Of a stretch of 64,000 bases of DNA, positions 41,523-50,308 are shown piece by piece. Each line of letters begins with the position of its first letter. Within the stretch, counting starts at the first letter, position 1. The stretch is from Rothia nasimurium (lineage in GTDB: Bacteria; Actinomycetota; Actinomycetes; Actinomycetales; Micrococcaceae). The DNA is taken from NCBI RefSeq assembly GCF_928382285.1, contig NZ_CAKMSS010000004.1, positions 124,001 through 188,000 on the forward strand, in the 5' to 3' direction. Under the pieces are notes generated by a model. The model was given only the letters and a program-made list of their open reading frames with translations, was not told the origin of the DNA and made no database searches. Made by a program: the position numbers and the translations under genes.

Positions 41523-42098
41523 TTACTTGACCCCTTCAATCTCGGATTCAGTGACCCACTTATGGTTCTTCATGGTCATACCACCGGCAGTGAAGTCCAC
41601 CATATAAACGGTCTCATCGGTGGATGATTCAACCGTCCCCTCAGCTCCCTGCATACCGGTCATGTGCTCAGCCTCGATGGTCACGGGGGCGCCGTCGGAA
41701 AGGCGCTCACTCCCGGCGTCCGCCAGTTCTTCCTGCACAACCCACTTGTGGTCGGTGACGGGGTCAGAGCCATCGGTAGGGGTGTAGTTCACCGAGTAGG
41801 TGTAGGTCTGGTAGGCGCCCACGATGGTGGCGGTAGCCCCGTCCATACCACTCATGTGGTCAGCGGCGAGAACAACCTCGGTGCCAACCGGGTAGGTGGG
41901 GTCTGATGCTTCAGCGATACCGGCAGGTGCGGGCCCGCCATCTGTCGGGTGGTTGGCGTGATCAGCGTGGGCTGCGGCAGCTGACGAGACCAGAGCCTCA
42001 GCCTCGTTTTTAGCATTTGACTCGTTGGACCCGCAGGCGGTCAGAGCCAGCAGAGATAGGGCAGCGAGGGCGAGGACGCGGGTGGGTAGGGTTTTCAT
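41523..42098 (-). CDS. YdhK/DUF1541 family lipoprotein
   Basis: The 191-residue protein has a lipoprotein signal (LALAALSLLALTACGSN, Cys22). Two tandem DUF1541 repeats follow: one from VGTEVVLAADHMSGMDGATATIVGAY to DHKWVVQEEL, the second from DGAPVTIEAEHMTGMQGAEGTVESS to NHKWVTESEI. The His/Met-rich motifs (DHMSGMDG, EHMTGMQG) suit extracytoplasmic copper binding. It follows the copper ATPase gene by 29 bases and is probably in the same operon under CsoR. Confidence 0.9.
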   Translation of the reverse strand: MKTLPTRVLALAALSLLALTACGSNESNAKNEAEALVSSAAAAHADHANHPTDGGPAPAGIAEASDPTYPVGTEVVLAADHMSGMDGATATIVGAYQTYTYSVNYTPTDGSDPVTDHKWVVQEELADAGSERLSDGAPVTIEAEHMTGMQGAEGTVESSTDETVYMVDFTAGGMTMKNHKWVTESEIEGVK

Positions 42099-42127
42099 AG
42101 GTGCCTCCTGGGGCGTTGGTTGGGGTG

Positions 42128-44404
42128 TTAGGAAAAGCGGAGCAGTCGGGTGGAGTTGAGTACCACGAAGACTGAGGAGAAGGCCATGGCTGCTGCTGCA
42201 ATCATGGGGTTGAGCAGGCCGGCTGCTGCCACCGGAATAGCCACCGTGTTATAGGCAAAGGCCCAGAAGAGGTTGCTCTTAATGAGTCGCAAGGTGGCCC
42301 GCGAGAGTCGAATGGCTGTCGGCAGTGAGCTTAGGTCGCTGCGCACAATGGTCATGTCGGCAGCCTCCATAGCCACGTCGGTGCCCGACCCCATGGCCAC
42401 GCCTACATCGGCCTTGGCCAGGGCGGCTGCGTCATTCACACCGTCGCCCACCATGGCGACCCCCACCCCGCCCTCTTGTAGGCGGGTGATGGTGGCCAGC
42501 TTATCGGAGGGGCTAACTCCCGCATAAACATTCGCGGAGTCAATGCCCACCCGGGCAGCTACCGCACGGGCGACGGGTTCGGCGTCCCCGGTCAGTAGAA
42601 CCGGGGTGAGCCCCAGCTCCTTGAGTTCTGCCAGGGCTTCGGACGCCCCCGGCTTGGGGGTATCTTGCAGGGCCAGCAGGGCCGCGGGTTGCCCGTTGAG
42701 AGCAAGGACGACGGTGGTGCGCCCGGCCTCCTGCCCGGCCAGTAGGGCGTGGGTGTGGGCTTCGCTCAGCTCGATACCTTCGGCAGCCAAGAAGCTGGCC
42801 TGACCCACTAGAGCCGTGATTTCTCGGCTTTCACCCGAGGAAACCTCTTCCAGCAGGGTGGCTCGCACACCCCCGCCGGGGGCTGACTCAAAGGCGGTGA
42901 CTTCAGGCAGAGAGGAACCCGCTCCAGCCGCCTGGGCTGCCTGGGTGATAGCCCGGGCAATGGGGTGCTCAGAGCGGCTCTCAGCCGCCCCAGCCACCAC
43001 GAGCAGACGCCCTGCGTCCTGGGCTTCAAAGCCCGCAAGGGGAGTTACCTCAGCCAGGGTGAAGGCGCCGGTGGTGACGGTGCCGGTTTTATCGAGCACC
43101 ACGGTGCGCAGGTGCTTGGTGGATTCGAGCACCTGGGCTGAACGAATCAGAATACCCAGCTGGGAACCGCGCGAGGTGCCTGCCAGCAGGGCCGTAGGGG
43201 TAGCCAGACCCAGGGCGCAGGGGCAGGCGATGACCAGCACCGACACGGCTGCGGTAAAGGCAGCGTTGAGGTCGCCGGTCAGCAACAACCAGCCTGCCAG
43301 GGTGGCCAGGGCCAGCCCAATGACAATCGGAACAAAAACCGCAGAAACCCTATCTGCTAGGCGGGCGATAGGAGCCTTGGTGGACTGGGCCTCGGCCACG
43401 GTGCGGCTCATCTGGGCCAGCACGGTATCGGCCCCCACCCGGGTTGCCCGCACCGTCAGGGAGCCGGACGTATTGACGGTCGCCCCGACAACAGCGTCCC
43501 CAACTTCCACCTCAACCGGCACAGACTCACCGGTCAGCAGGGAAGTATCCACCGCCGAGCGTCCTTCGACAACCTCGCCGTCCACCGCGATTTTCTCGCC
43601 GGGGCGCACCAGAAAGGTGTCTCCGGGCAGCAAATCCTTGACGGGAATCTGCACTTCCCGCCCGCCCTGCAGCACCGTGGCCGATTTAGCTCCCAGGTTC
43701 AGCAGGGCCCGCAGGGCCTGGGAGGACCGCCGGGCGGTACGGTGTTCAATGGTGCGGCCAGCCAGCAGGAAGAGGGTAATCATGGCGGCGGCATCGAAGT
43801 AGAGCATATGGTCCATACCGTGCCCGCCTGCGGACGCCCCGTGGCCGGCATGGGCGGTCATGGCCGGATCCATGGCCAGCTGCCAGAGCGAAAAAGCGTA
43901 GGAGGCAACCACACCCAGAGAAATGAGGGTGTCCATGGTGAATGAGCCGTGCCGCAGGTTAGTCCAGGCCGGGCGGTGGAAGGGCATAGCTGCCCAGGTG
44001 GCCACCGGTAGGGTCAGGGCTGCGACCACCCAGCCCCAGTGGGGGAACTGGAAGGTAGCAAACATAGACATCAGAAAGACCGGCAGGGTGAAGAGCGCCG
44101 CTACCCACAGGCGCGGGGCGAGCGAATCCTGCCCGGCCTCGTCCGCCTGCTCCACGGCGTCCTGCTTGAGACTGGCCGAGTAGCCGGCCTTCTCGATGGT
44201 CTCAATCAGCTGCTGGTCAGTGACCGAGGCAGGCGCAACCACACGGGCGGTTTCCAACGGAAGGTTAACCGAGGGGTCCACTCCAATTTTCTTGAGCTTG
44301 CGCTCCACCCGCCCCACGCAGGACGCGCAGGTCATACCCCCCACATTCAGATTCACGATGCGGGTGTCACCGGTGAAAACCTCAGCGGTGGATTGGGTTG
44401 GCAT
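42128..44404 (-). CDS. copA: Copper-translocating P1B-type ATPase
   Basis: The 758-residue protein has an N-terminal heavy-metal domain (GGMTCASC, Cys26/Cys29) and about eight membrane helices, one with the [10 protein letters not shown] ion site. The phosphorylation motif is DKTGTVTTG, and [26 protein letters not shown] is the hinge. A His-rich stretch ([16 protein letters not shown]) stands between membrane segments. It exports Cu+ from the cytoplasm. The start is ATG 44404 behind AGAAGG. CopZ and CsoR genes lie upstream on the same strand beyond a gap with two hairpin elements. Confidence 0.92.
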   Translation of the reverse strand: MPTQSTAEVFTGDTRIVNLNVGGMTCASCVGRVERKLKKIGVDPSVNLPLETARVVAPASVTDQQLIETIEKAGYSASLKQDAVEQADEAGQDSLAPRLWVAALFTLPVFLMSMFATFQFPHWGWVVAALTLPVATWAAMPFHRPAWTNLRHGSFTMDTLISLGVVASYAFSLWQLAMDPAMTAHAGHGASAGGHGMDHMLYFDAAAMITLFLLAGRTIEHRTARRSSQALRALLNLGAKSATVLQGGREVQIPVKDLLPGDTFLVRPGEKIAVDGEVVEGRSAVDTSLLTGESVPVEVEVGDAVVGATVNTSGSLTVRATRVGADTVLAQMSRTVAEAQSTKAPIARLADRVSAVFVPIVIGLALATLAGWLLLTGDLNAAFTAAVSVLVIACPCALGLATPTALLAGTSRGSQLGILIRSAQVLESTKHLRTVVLDKTGTVTTGAFTLAEVTPLAGFEAQDAGRLLVVAGAAESRSEHPIARAITQAAQAAGAGSSLPEVTAFESAPGGGVRATLLEEVSSGESREITALVGQASFLAAEGIELSEAHTHALLAGQEAGRTTVVLALNGQPAALLALQDTPKPGASEALAELKELGLTPVLLTGDAEPVARAVAARVGIDSANVYAGVSPSDKLATITRLQEGGVGVAMVGDGVNDAAALAKADVGVAMGSGTDVAMEAADMTIVRSDLSSLPTAIRLSRATLRLIKSNLFWAFAYNTVAIPVAAAGLLNPMIAAAAMAFSSVFVVLNSTRLLRFS

Positions 44405-44473
44405 GATGCCTTCTTTCACTTGATGTGTTTGGTGCTTATAGGGTGCTTGGGGCCGGGCATATATCGCGGGCTG

Positions 44474-44493
44474 TGGAGGGCGGCTTTGCCCAG
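44474..44493. repeat. Extra left arm matching hairpin element D
   Basis: This 20-base stretch is the exact complement of 44708-44727, the right arm of element D, and its first 12 bases (TGGAGGGCGGCT) recur at 44629-44640. The pairing extends to 44468-44493/44708-44733 with one mismatch. Elements C and D are therefore enclosed in a larger inverted repeat. Confidence 0.85.
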
Positions 44494-44516
44494 GGGCGAG
44501 CACCTCTCCCTATGGG

Positions 44517-44618
44517 GTGCGGACGTGCGTCTCTGCCAACTAACCTTCTCGCGGGCTCGCAAGCTCGCGCGCGATTCATGCCAGCCCCAGCCAGTTGGCT
44601 GCCGACGCGCGCCCGCAC
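44517..44618 (+). repeat. Hairpin element with conserved core, copy C
   Basis: Outer arms 44517-44531 and 44604-44618 pair at 13 of 15 positions; inner arms GCCAACT/AGTTGGC are at 44535-44541 and 44593-44599. The core ATTCATGCCAGCCCC is shared with copies A, B and D, as is ACCTTCTCG near the left arm. Confidence 0.85.
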
Positions 44619-44628
44619 CCGCGGGCGA

Positions 44629-44727
44629 TGGAGGGCGGCTGGCGCCCAGCTGGCTCCGGGGCTGGCGTGAATTGCGACGAGCCTCCAGGCGAGGAGCAAG
44701 AGGGTCGCTGGGCAAAGCCGCCCTCCA
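44629..44727 (-). repeat. Hairpin element with conserved core, copy D
   Basis: Arms 44629-44649 and 44707-44727 pair (TGGAGGGCGGCT with AGCCGCCCTCCA, GCCCAGC with GCTGGGC). On the minus strand the core reads ATTCACGCCAGCCCC. It stands in inverted orientation to copy C. Confidence 0.88.
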
Positions 44728-44766
44728 GAGCCCAAGAAAAATGAGCCGGCAGAGCGCGCTAGGAGA

Positions 44767-44982
44767 TTAGGCGACGGGGGTGAAGCCGGCCTCTTCGATG
44801 GCGGCTGAGACGGCTGCGGCGTCCAGGTCGCCGGTGTGGTTGATGGTGACGGTGGATTCGCCGTCCTTGACCACATCGACCTCTACGCCGGTGACGTTCT
44901 CAATCTCTTCGATTTCTTCGCGCACGCTCATGGCGCAGTGGTTGCAGGTGAGGCCGGTTGCCTTGACGATGGTTGCTGACAT
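44767..44982 (-). CDS. copZ: Copper chaperone CopZ-like (HMA domain)
   Basis: The 71-residue single heavy-metal-associated domain has the metal motif GLTCNHC (Cys13, Cys16). It has the usual length of CopZ and the family fold pattern (VREEIEEIENVTGVEVDV...AAIEEAGF). It would carry Cu+ to the ATPase encoded downstream. It lies between csoR and the ATPase gene on one strand. Confidence 0.92.
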   Translation of the reverse strand: MSATIVKATGLTCNHCAMSVREEIEEIENVTGVEVDVVKDGESTVTINHTGDLDAAAVSAAIEEAGFTPVA

Positions 44983-45059
44983 GGGGTTTCTCCTTATGAG
45001 GTAAGGGGGCGCGGACGCCCGTACTTGCGGTGGCGGGAAGCGGTGGGCTTCTGCCGTGT

Positions 45060-45407
45060 TTAGCTCTTAATCAGGCGGGTAATGGCTGCCATGGCCTCAC
45101 TGATTTTGTCGTCGAGCGGGGCGGTGTCGCCTGTGGTTTCTGCCTGGGTGGCAGCTTCGACGACGCAGTGCCGCACGTGGTCTTCCAGTAACTGGATGGA
45201 GACGCTGTGCAGGGCCTTGTTGATGGCAGAGACTTGGGTGAGGATGTCGATGCAGTAGACGTCCTCGTCGACCATGCGTTGGATGCCGCGTACCTGCCCC
45301 TCGATGCGGCGCAGGCGCTTGAGGTAGGCGTCCTTATCGGCGGTGTAGCCGTGCTGGTGCCCCTCGTGCGGGCTGGCCTGGTGGGTGGCACAGTGTTCTT
45401 CGCTCAT
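45060..45407 (-). CDS. csoR: CsoR family copper-sensing repressor
   Basis: The 115-residue protein carries the Cys-His-Cys triad at Cys52, His77 and Cys81, with the exact 25- and 4-residue spacing of copper sensor CsoR. LKRLRRIEGQVRGIQRMVDED is the conserved first helix. The N-terminus is His-rich (ATHQASPHEGHQHG). It represses copper genes until Cu+ binds. It heads the copper cluster, and a GC-rich palindrome just upstream is the likely operator. Confidence 0.93.
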   Translation of the reverse strand: MSEEHCATHQASPHEGHQHGYTADKDAYLKRLRRIEGQVRGIQRMVDEDVYCIDILTQVSAINKALHSVSIQLLEDHVRHCVVEAATQAETTGDTAPLDDKISEAMAAITRLIKS

Positions 45408-45418
45408 GCCTTAAATAT

Positions 45419-45435
45419 ATACCCCCTAGGGGTAT
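45419..45435. promoter_or_regulatory. CsoR operator candidate
   Basis: ATACCCCCTAGGGGTAT is a pseudo-inverted repeat of the TACCCC-N-GGGGTA type known for CsoR. It lies 12 bases before the csoR start. Confidence 0.8.
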
Positions 45436-45461
45436 GTTTACAAGAGGGTGGTTTCTTGAAA

Positions 45462-45518
45462 GTAACCGAAATTGCCATAGGTGCGGAAAAAGAACGCGCT
45501 AATGAAAATTTCGATTAC
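45462..45518. repeat. Palindromic repeat, family 1, diverged copy 4
   Basis: The ends GTAACCGAAATT and AATTTCGATTAC match family 1, and the flank TTCTTGAAAGTAACCGAAA equals that of copy 1. The centre (GCCATAGG...GCGCTAATG) has diverged and pairs poorly. Confidence 0.75.
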
Positions 45519-45552
45519 CTTCAGCACCGCCGGTCGATACTAAGCGCCCTGT

Positions 45553-45558
45553 TAGACT
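45553..45558 (+). promoter_or_regulatory. -10 box for leaderless GH15 gene
   Basis: TAGACT is followed by six bases and ATG at 45565. Confidence 0.5.
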
Positions 45559-45564
45559 GGTTCT

Positions 45565-47670
45565 ATGGCTTCTTTCATCGAGGATTACGCCCTGCTCTCA
45601 GATATGAATACCGGTGCGCTGGTGTCGCGAAGCGGCTCCATCGACTGGTTCTGCGCCCCGCGCTTTGACTCCCGCGCGGTCTTCGCGGCCCTTTTGGGGG
45701 AGCGGGAACACGGACGCTGGCTGCTGGCTCCCCTTGAGTCGGTCAACCCCGCCCCGGTGGAAGAGATCCGCACGGAGCGTTCCTACCGCGAGAACACCTT
45801 TATTCTGCAGACCGTCTGGTTTGTGGGGGACGCGTCGGTGCGCGTCACCGAGTTTATGCCGCTTTCGGGCGGCACCACGATTGTGCGCAACGTGGAGGGT
45901 TTGACCGGTGAGGTCACCATGTATCACGAGCTTGCCCTGCGCTTTGATTACGGTAAGACGATTCCCTGGGTTACCCGCTATGAGGGGGTGGACGCTGCTG
46001 GTGCCCCCGACCCGTCCGCCGACATGCTGGTGGGTATGGCTGGCCCCCATGCCCTGGTCTTCCGGGGTGATTCCCTGCCTGAGGGCGACCCCGAATCTAA
46101 GGCCGAAACCTTCACCGTTTCTGCTGGTCAGAGCTATACCTTCACCCTGTCTTACTTTGCGTCTAACCACAATCCGCCTGCCCCGGTGGACTACCCCACG
46201 GCCCTGACCTACACCCAGGAGCAGTGGCAGGAGTGGTCCGATCTCTACAGCCCCGCAGACTCCCTGCCAGAGGCTGAAGATGAGGACGCCGCCCCCGCCT
46301 ACCTGCCCGAGGGCGGGCAGGTGCCCACCGGCGTCCGCGCAGCTGACCCCCAAGAAACAGAGCCGGCCGCTATTTCGGCGGTGCGCGAGGTTGAAGAGCT
46401 GGAAGAAGCTAAGACCTCCTCACTTCTGCTTGAAACCGGCTCCAACACCGCCGCCCCCGAGGTCGACGAAGCCACCTACCATGAGCTGGCCCAAACTGCT
46501 GCGAGCCAGGTTGTTGCCCCCACCGCCGAGGATCACCGCGAAGAGGCCAACGCCCGCTACCGGGAAGCCCGCCTGCGGTCCCTGCTGGTTCTACGTGCCC
46601 TGATTTCCCGTGAAACCGGTGCCCTGGTTGCCTCTGTGACCACCTCTCTGCCGGAGGTGCTTGGGGGTAAACGTAACTACGACTTCCGTTTCACCTGGCT
46701 GCGCGATGTTGCCATGGCCATGGACGTAACCCTCACCCACGGCCACGAACGCGAAACCGCCCAGCTGCGTAACTGGATTCTGCGCGCTCTGGCCAACAAC
46801 CCGCGCCGCATTCACGCGGTCTACGGCCTGGCCGGTGAAAAGGACGACATCGAGCGCCGCCTTGCCCTGCCCGGCTATGAGGGCTCCCAGCCGGTCAGAA
46901 GCGGCAACGGGTCGGGTGACCAGTTCCAGGGGGACGCCCTGGGCCAGGTGCTCGTTACCTTCGCCAACCTGCGCGAAGCGGGCGTAGCAGAAGACCACCT
47001 CTCCTGGCCCATCCAGAAGGCCCTGCTCAACGCCGCCACCGAACGCATCGGCGACACCGACCGCTCCATGTGGGAGACCTTCGGCGAACCCGCCGTCTAC
47101 ACCCACTCCCAGGCCATGCTCTGGGCAGCCTTCGACGCCGGCGTTTCCGCCGTGCGCGACTTCGGGCTCGATGGTGACGCAGCCACCTGGGAACACTGCC
47201 GTGACGCCGTTGCCGATGAAATCCTGAGCCGCGGCTTCAACGCCGACCTGGGCTGCTTCGTCTCCACCTACGGTGGCACAGCCGTGGACGCCTCCCTGCT
47301 GCAGCTACCCCAAATTGGGCTGGTTGACTGGGACGACCCCCGCATGCTGGCAACCGTTGAACGTATCGAAGCGACCATCCGCCACTCCTCGGGCATGATT
47401 TACCGCTACGACAACTCCGACTCCCAAGACGGCTTTGAGGGGCAGGACAACCCCCACTTCATCTCCTCCCTCTGGCTGGCAGAGCAGTACATCCGCTCCG
47501 GACGGGAGGCGGACGGACGCACCCTCATCGACACCGTCCTGGACTGCGCCAGCGATCTTGGGCTGATGAGCTCCGAGTACGACTTTGAACAGCAGCGCCT
47601 CACCGGCAACTTCCCCCAGGCCCTGGCCCATATCTCTCTGATCCGGGCTGTGGAGGCGCTGGGGCTATAG
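45565..47670 (+). CDS. Glycoside hydrolase family 15 protein (trehalase/glucoamylase-like)
   Basis: The 701-residue protein has the N-terminal beta domain IEDYALLSDMNTGALVSRSGSIDWFCAPRFDS. The (alpha/alpha)6 domain starts about residue 350: YDFRFTWLRDVAMAMD, GDQFQGDALGQVL, and the C-terminal LMSSEYDFEQQRLTGNFPQALAHISLIRA. Actinobacterial members often hydrolyse trehalose or alpha-glucan. Residues about 220-330 form an acidic, Pro/Ala-rich insertion that is not usual for the family. No signal peptide is visible, so it is cytoplasmic. The start is leaderless. Confidence 0.9.
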   Translation: MASFIEDYALLSDMNTGALVSRSGSIDWFCAPRFDSRAVFAALLGEREHGRWLLAPLESVNPAPVEEIRTERSYRENTFILQTVWFVGDASVRVTEFMPLSGGTTIVRNVEGLTGEVTMYHELALRFDYGKTIPWVTRYEGVDAAGAPDPSADMLVGMAGPHALVFRGDSLPEGDPESKAETFTVSAGQSYTFTLSYFASNHNPPAPVDYPTALTYTQEQWQEWSDLYSPADSLPEAEDEDAAPAYLPEGGQVPTGVRAADPQETEPAAISAVREVEELEEAKTSSLLLETGSNTAAPEVDEATYHELAQTAASQVVAPTAEDHREEANARYREARLRSLLVLRALISRETGALVASVTTSLPEVLGGKRNYDFRFTWLRDVAMAMDVTLTHGHERETAQLRNWILRALANNPRRIHAVYGLAGEKDDIERRLALPGYEGSQPVRSGNGSGDQFQGDALGQVLVTFANLREAGVAEDHLSWPIQKALLNAATERIGDTDRSMWETFGEPAVYTHSQAMLWAAFDAGVSAVRDFGLDGDAATWEHCRDAVADEILSRGFNADLGCFVSTYGGTAVDASLLQLPQIGLVDWDDPRMLATVERIEATIRHSSGMIYRYDNSDSQDGFEGQDNPHFISSLWLAEQYIRSGREADGRTLIDTVLDCASDLGLMSSEYDFEQQRLTGNFPQALAHISLIRAVEALGL

Positions 47671-47681
47671 AAAAAGGTATT

Positions 47682-47789
47682 GAGCAGGTGGGTATACCTC
47701 TGCCTGCGACCCTCTCGCCGGTTCGCTAGCGCTCACGGGCGATTCACGCCAGCCCCGAGCCAGCAGGCTTTCGGTATACCCACCTGCTC
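47682..47789 (+). repeat. Hairpin element with conserved core, copy A
   Basis: Outer arms 47682-47698 and 47773-47789 are perfect 17-bp complements (GAGCAGGTGGGTATACC on the left). Inner arms GCCTGC/GCAGGC stand at 47702-47707 and 47763-47768. The loop carries ACCCTCTCG and the core ATTCACGCCAGCCCC. It lies between two convergent genes. Confidence 0.93.
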
Positions 47790-47797
47790 TAAATTCT

Positions 47798-48517
47798 CTA
47801 GAGTAGCTTGTGCGCCGCCTCCACCAGGATCAGCACGCCAAAGACCAGGAGCACTGACCCCGCGATGCCGTCGATGACGAGGGTGGCGCGCGGGTGCAGT
47901 AGCCACTTCACGGCCAGTGAGGCCAGCGAAATGATGAGGGTAAACCAGAGCACGTTAATGCCGCCGTGGATGAGGGCTAGTAGGCTTCCCATGATGAAGG
48001 GTTGCACGCTGGCGACCATAAAGGGCGGCACGCTGGCGATGTAGAAGACCGCGATTTTGGGGTTGAGAATGTTGGCAATGAAGCCGGCGAGAAAATCCTT
48101 ACCCACCCTGTGTTCGCCAGCGGGGGTGGGGGCGTCCGCTCCGTTAACTCCGGGTAAGGACGCCGCAGGTGCGGGCAACGAGGCCAGGGCGGCTTGGTCG
48201 GTTTTGAGGGCGGTCACCTGCCCCCAGCGCCTGAGGTTGAGCAGGAACTTGATACCCAGGTAGATCAGGTAGAGGCCACCGGCCACGGTGATGAGGTCAA
48301 AGACCAGGGGAGCGGCGGCCATGAGCACGGCTAGGCCGGTTGCGGCGGTGATACCCCAAATGAGCAGGCCTGCGGTGATGCCGAAGACGCAGGCGTAGGC
48401 GCTTCGCCGCCCCCCTGCGACCAGGGAGCGCAACACCAGGGCGGTGTCTGTGGCCGGGATAATCGTGATGAGGAAAGCGATGCCGGCGAAACCGATGAGG
48501 GCCTGGGTGAGAGTCAT
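47798..48517 (-). CDS. LysE family amino acid exporter
   Basis: The 239-residue membrane protein has about six helices. LIGFAGIAFLITIIPATDTALVLRSLVAGGRRSAYACVFGITAGLLIWG is the LysE/RhtB opening with the conserved PxP/PG-like turn replaced by PATD. IANILNPKIAVFYIASVPPFM is the second family motif. It exports an amino acid, which one is unknown. A leaderless -10 box sets the start at 48517; a GTG three codons earlier lies in that box. Confidence 0.88.
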   Translation of the reverse strand: MTLTQALIGFAGIAFLITIIPATDTALVLRSLVAGGRRSAYACVFGITAGLLIWGITAATGLAVLMAAAPLVFDLITVAGGLYLIYLGIKFLLNLRRWGQVTALKTDQAALASLPAPAASLPGVNGADAPTPAGEHRVGKDFLAGFIANILNPKIAVFYIASVPPFMVASVQPFIMGSLLALIHGGINVLWFTLIISLASLAVKWLLHPRATLVIDGIAGSVLLVFGVLILVEAAHKLL

Positions 48518-48524
48518 GGACTCC

Positions 48525-48530
48525 ACTGTA
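48525..48530 (-). promoter_or_regulatory. -10 box for leaderless LysE gene
   Basis: On the minus strand TACAGT is followed by seven bases and ATG at 48517. Confidence 0.5.
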
Positions 48531-48674
48531 AACTAGGGGTAAACCCGGTTCAATTCCATGTATGCAGCCGGTCTCAGCTGGCAGTTGTACTCGGCCTACG
48601 GTGGCTATGCGGTAGCCCTGCTGCCCCATCTGGTGTTGGGCAGGCTCAACCACTCCGAACTGCCCGGCGTCGTC

Positions 48675-50213
48675 CTAAACCACCCAGCGGTAGCCGGTTC
48701 CCTTGCGTCCTCGCTCACCCACCATCGCAACTAGGCCCGCATCAAGGAGCTGCTCTACCGCGTAGCGAACCTGGGCGGGGCTGAGCCCAGTCTGGTTGGC
48801 AAGCTGAGCGCGTGTAAGTACCTGCCCGGACGCAAGCGCCTGTGCAATAAGAGGGGTATTCTTGCCGACTCCCTGGGGTAGAACCGGAGCAGGGGCTTGG
48901 GGCTGAGGGCTCGGGTTGGCTACCGGGGCTGGGCGTACAGGTTGTTCCTGGCGGACAGGCAGAGGGTGTTCTGCAAACCAGAGAACCACCCGAAACTTGA
49001 CCCCGGTATCGGTAAAAATAGGGGCGGGTGCTCCTGCTGCTTCGAGGGCCTGCTGGACCTCCCGAATCCCTCCGCCCTCGCCCTCAATAACCCGAGCCCC
49101 ATCTGATGTCTCACTGTTCTTCATCAGGTGGTAGAGCCTCTGATTGACCGCTGCCTGAGCGTGTTCTTCGCTCAGGAGCTGGTGGGTAGAAAGTCCCCGC
49201 AAACCACCGGGGCTCTCAACGATGAGGCACTGCTCTGTGATACGGACCTGCACAGATTTGCCGGTGCTGAGCGTCAGGGGGCTCAGGTCGCGGTGAACTA
49301 GGGCATTGGCAATGACCTCGCGCACTGCGGTCATGGGCAGAACCGTTTGGTCGTAAAGCTCCCCACTGCTGTTGTAGACCTGGTAGGTGGGGAGGTTGGC
49401 CTCTACCCAGTTCGTGAGGTCCGCAAGCAGGTCAGGCACTGCTCCATCGAAATGCTCAAGATTGCGGCTTCGCGACGTGCCGTTGCGGGTGGTGAGGACG
49501 GCGGCGGTCACCCCGAGCGCAGGTTCAGGGCCCTGCGGGTAAAAACCTAATCCGTACACACCCGCTACAGTGGGAGTGCCCTGGGGATCTAAGACACCTG
49601 TTGCCCTGAGAATATCTTCGTCCTCTAGCTGCCGCATACGCCTGCTGCTTGCCCGAGTGTGCTCCAGATAGTTCTTAACGAGCTGGGGGTTTAAATCTGC
49701 CCTGGTACTGTTGGGGGCAGGCTGGGCATCATAGCGAATGTGCTCAGAAGTGTGGAGTTTAGCAATCTCAATCATGCGCAACTCTACGGGGTTCATGGCG
49801 TAGTCGCCGTCTGACTGACGAAGATACGATATGCCCTTGTAGGTGGCAGGCTTGTCTGTGATGGGGAGCCCCTGGACTTCAACAATGAGCACGGTAGCGA
49901 GCTCATCCTCTTCTGGGGAGAGGGACGTGAACTCTAGATACGGGGCCGGAATAACATCGTTTCGGTTATGTGCAGCGATTGCTGCTTCAAGCTGGGCAAC
50001 CTGGGGTACTCCGGTAACGGTGAACCCTGCCTTCTCGTCGACACCTAGGATAATAGTTCCGCCACTAGGCATATTGGCAAAGGCACAGAGGGTTTCCCCT
50101 AGCCGGGTCGGCATGCCTCCCTGGGCTTTTTTGACTTCAATGGTGGTGGTGTCACCTTGGCGCTGACGTAGCTGTTTGAGGGTTTCGGTAAGGCGTTCGG
50201 GTGTCCAGGTCAT
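48675..50213 (-). CDS. AlbA_2 (Schlafen-like) domain protein with ATPase and winged helix
   Basis: The protein has 512 residues. The N-terminal AlbA_2/Schlafen-type domain is EVKKAQGGMPTRLGETLCAFANMPSGGTIILGVDEKAGFTVTGV. A GHKL-like C-terminal HATPase_c_4 domain follows (REVIANALVHRDLSP...ESPGGLRGL...GEGGGIREVQQALEAAG). After a Pro/Gln-rich linker (residues 400-435) comes a winged helix (TRAQLANQTGLSPAQVRYAVEQLLDAGLV). Such proteins are annotated as ATP-binding transcriptional regulators and some sit in defence islands. Its own promoter has tandem 12-bp repeats, which suggests autoregulation. Confidence 0.82.
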   Translation of the reverse strand: MTWTPERLTETLKQLRQRQGDTTTIEVKKAQGGMPTRLGETLCAFANMPSGGTIILGVDEKAGFTVTGVPQVAQLEAAIAAHNRNDVIPAPYLEFTSLSPEEDELATVLIVEVQGLPITDKPATYKGISYLRQSDGDYAMNPVELRMIEIAKLHTSEHIRYDAQPAPNSTRADLNPQLVKNYLEHTRASSRRMRQLEDEDILRATGVLDPQGTPTVAGVYGLGFYPQGPEPALGVTAAVLTTRNGTSRSRNLEHFDGAVPDLLADLTNWVEANLPTYQVYNSSGELYDQTVLPMTAVREVIANALVHRDLSPLTLSTGKSVQVRITEQCLIVESPGGLRGLSTHQLLSEEHAQAAVNQRLYHLMKNSETSDGARVIEGEGGGIREVQQALEAAGAPAPIFTDTGVKFRVVLWFAEHPLPVRQEQPVRPAPVANPSPQPQAPAPVLPQGVGKNTPLIAQALASGQVLTRAQLANQTGLSPAQVRYAVEQLLDAGLVAMVGERGRKGTGYRWVV

Positions 50214-50231
50214 GGTTAAAGCATGGGGTTG

Positions 50232-50308
50232 TCATAGTGAAAAGTCAACATCATTGCTAACCATGATGGCTCTTTTCACCATGATAGTCACCATGATTTT
50301 CACTATGA
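50232..50308. promoter_or_regulatory. 12-bp iteron operator before the AlbA_2 gene
   Basis: TTTTCACCATGA (50273-50284), TAGTCACCATGA (50285-50296) and TTTTCACTATGA (50297-50308) stand in direct contact. An inverted copy, TCATAGTGAAAA, is at 50232-50243, 19 bases before the start. The outermost repeat overlaps the stop of the upstream transporter gene. Confidence 0.8.

Noticed and set aside
48558-48734. 58-codon plus-strand frame (MYAAGLSWQLYSAYGGYAVALLP...)
   Set aside because: It overlaps the 3' end of the AlbA_2 gene, has no ribosome site or leaderless box, and resembles no family.
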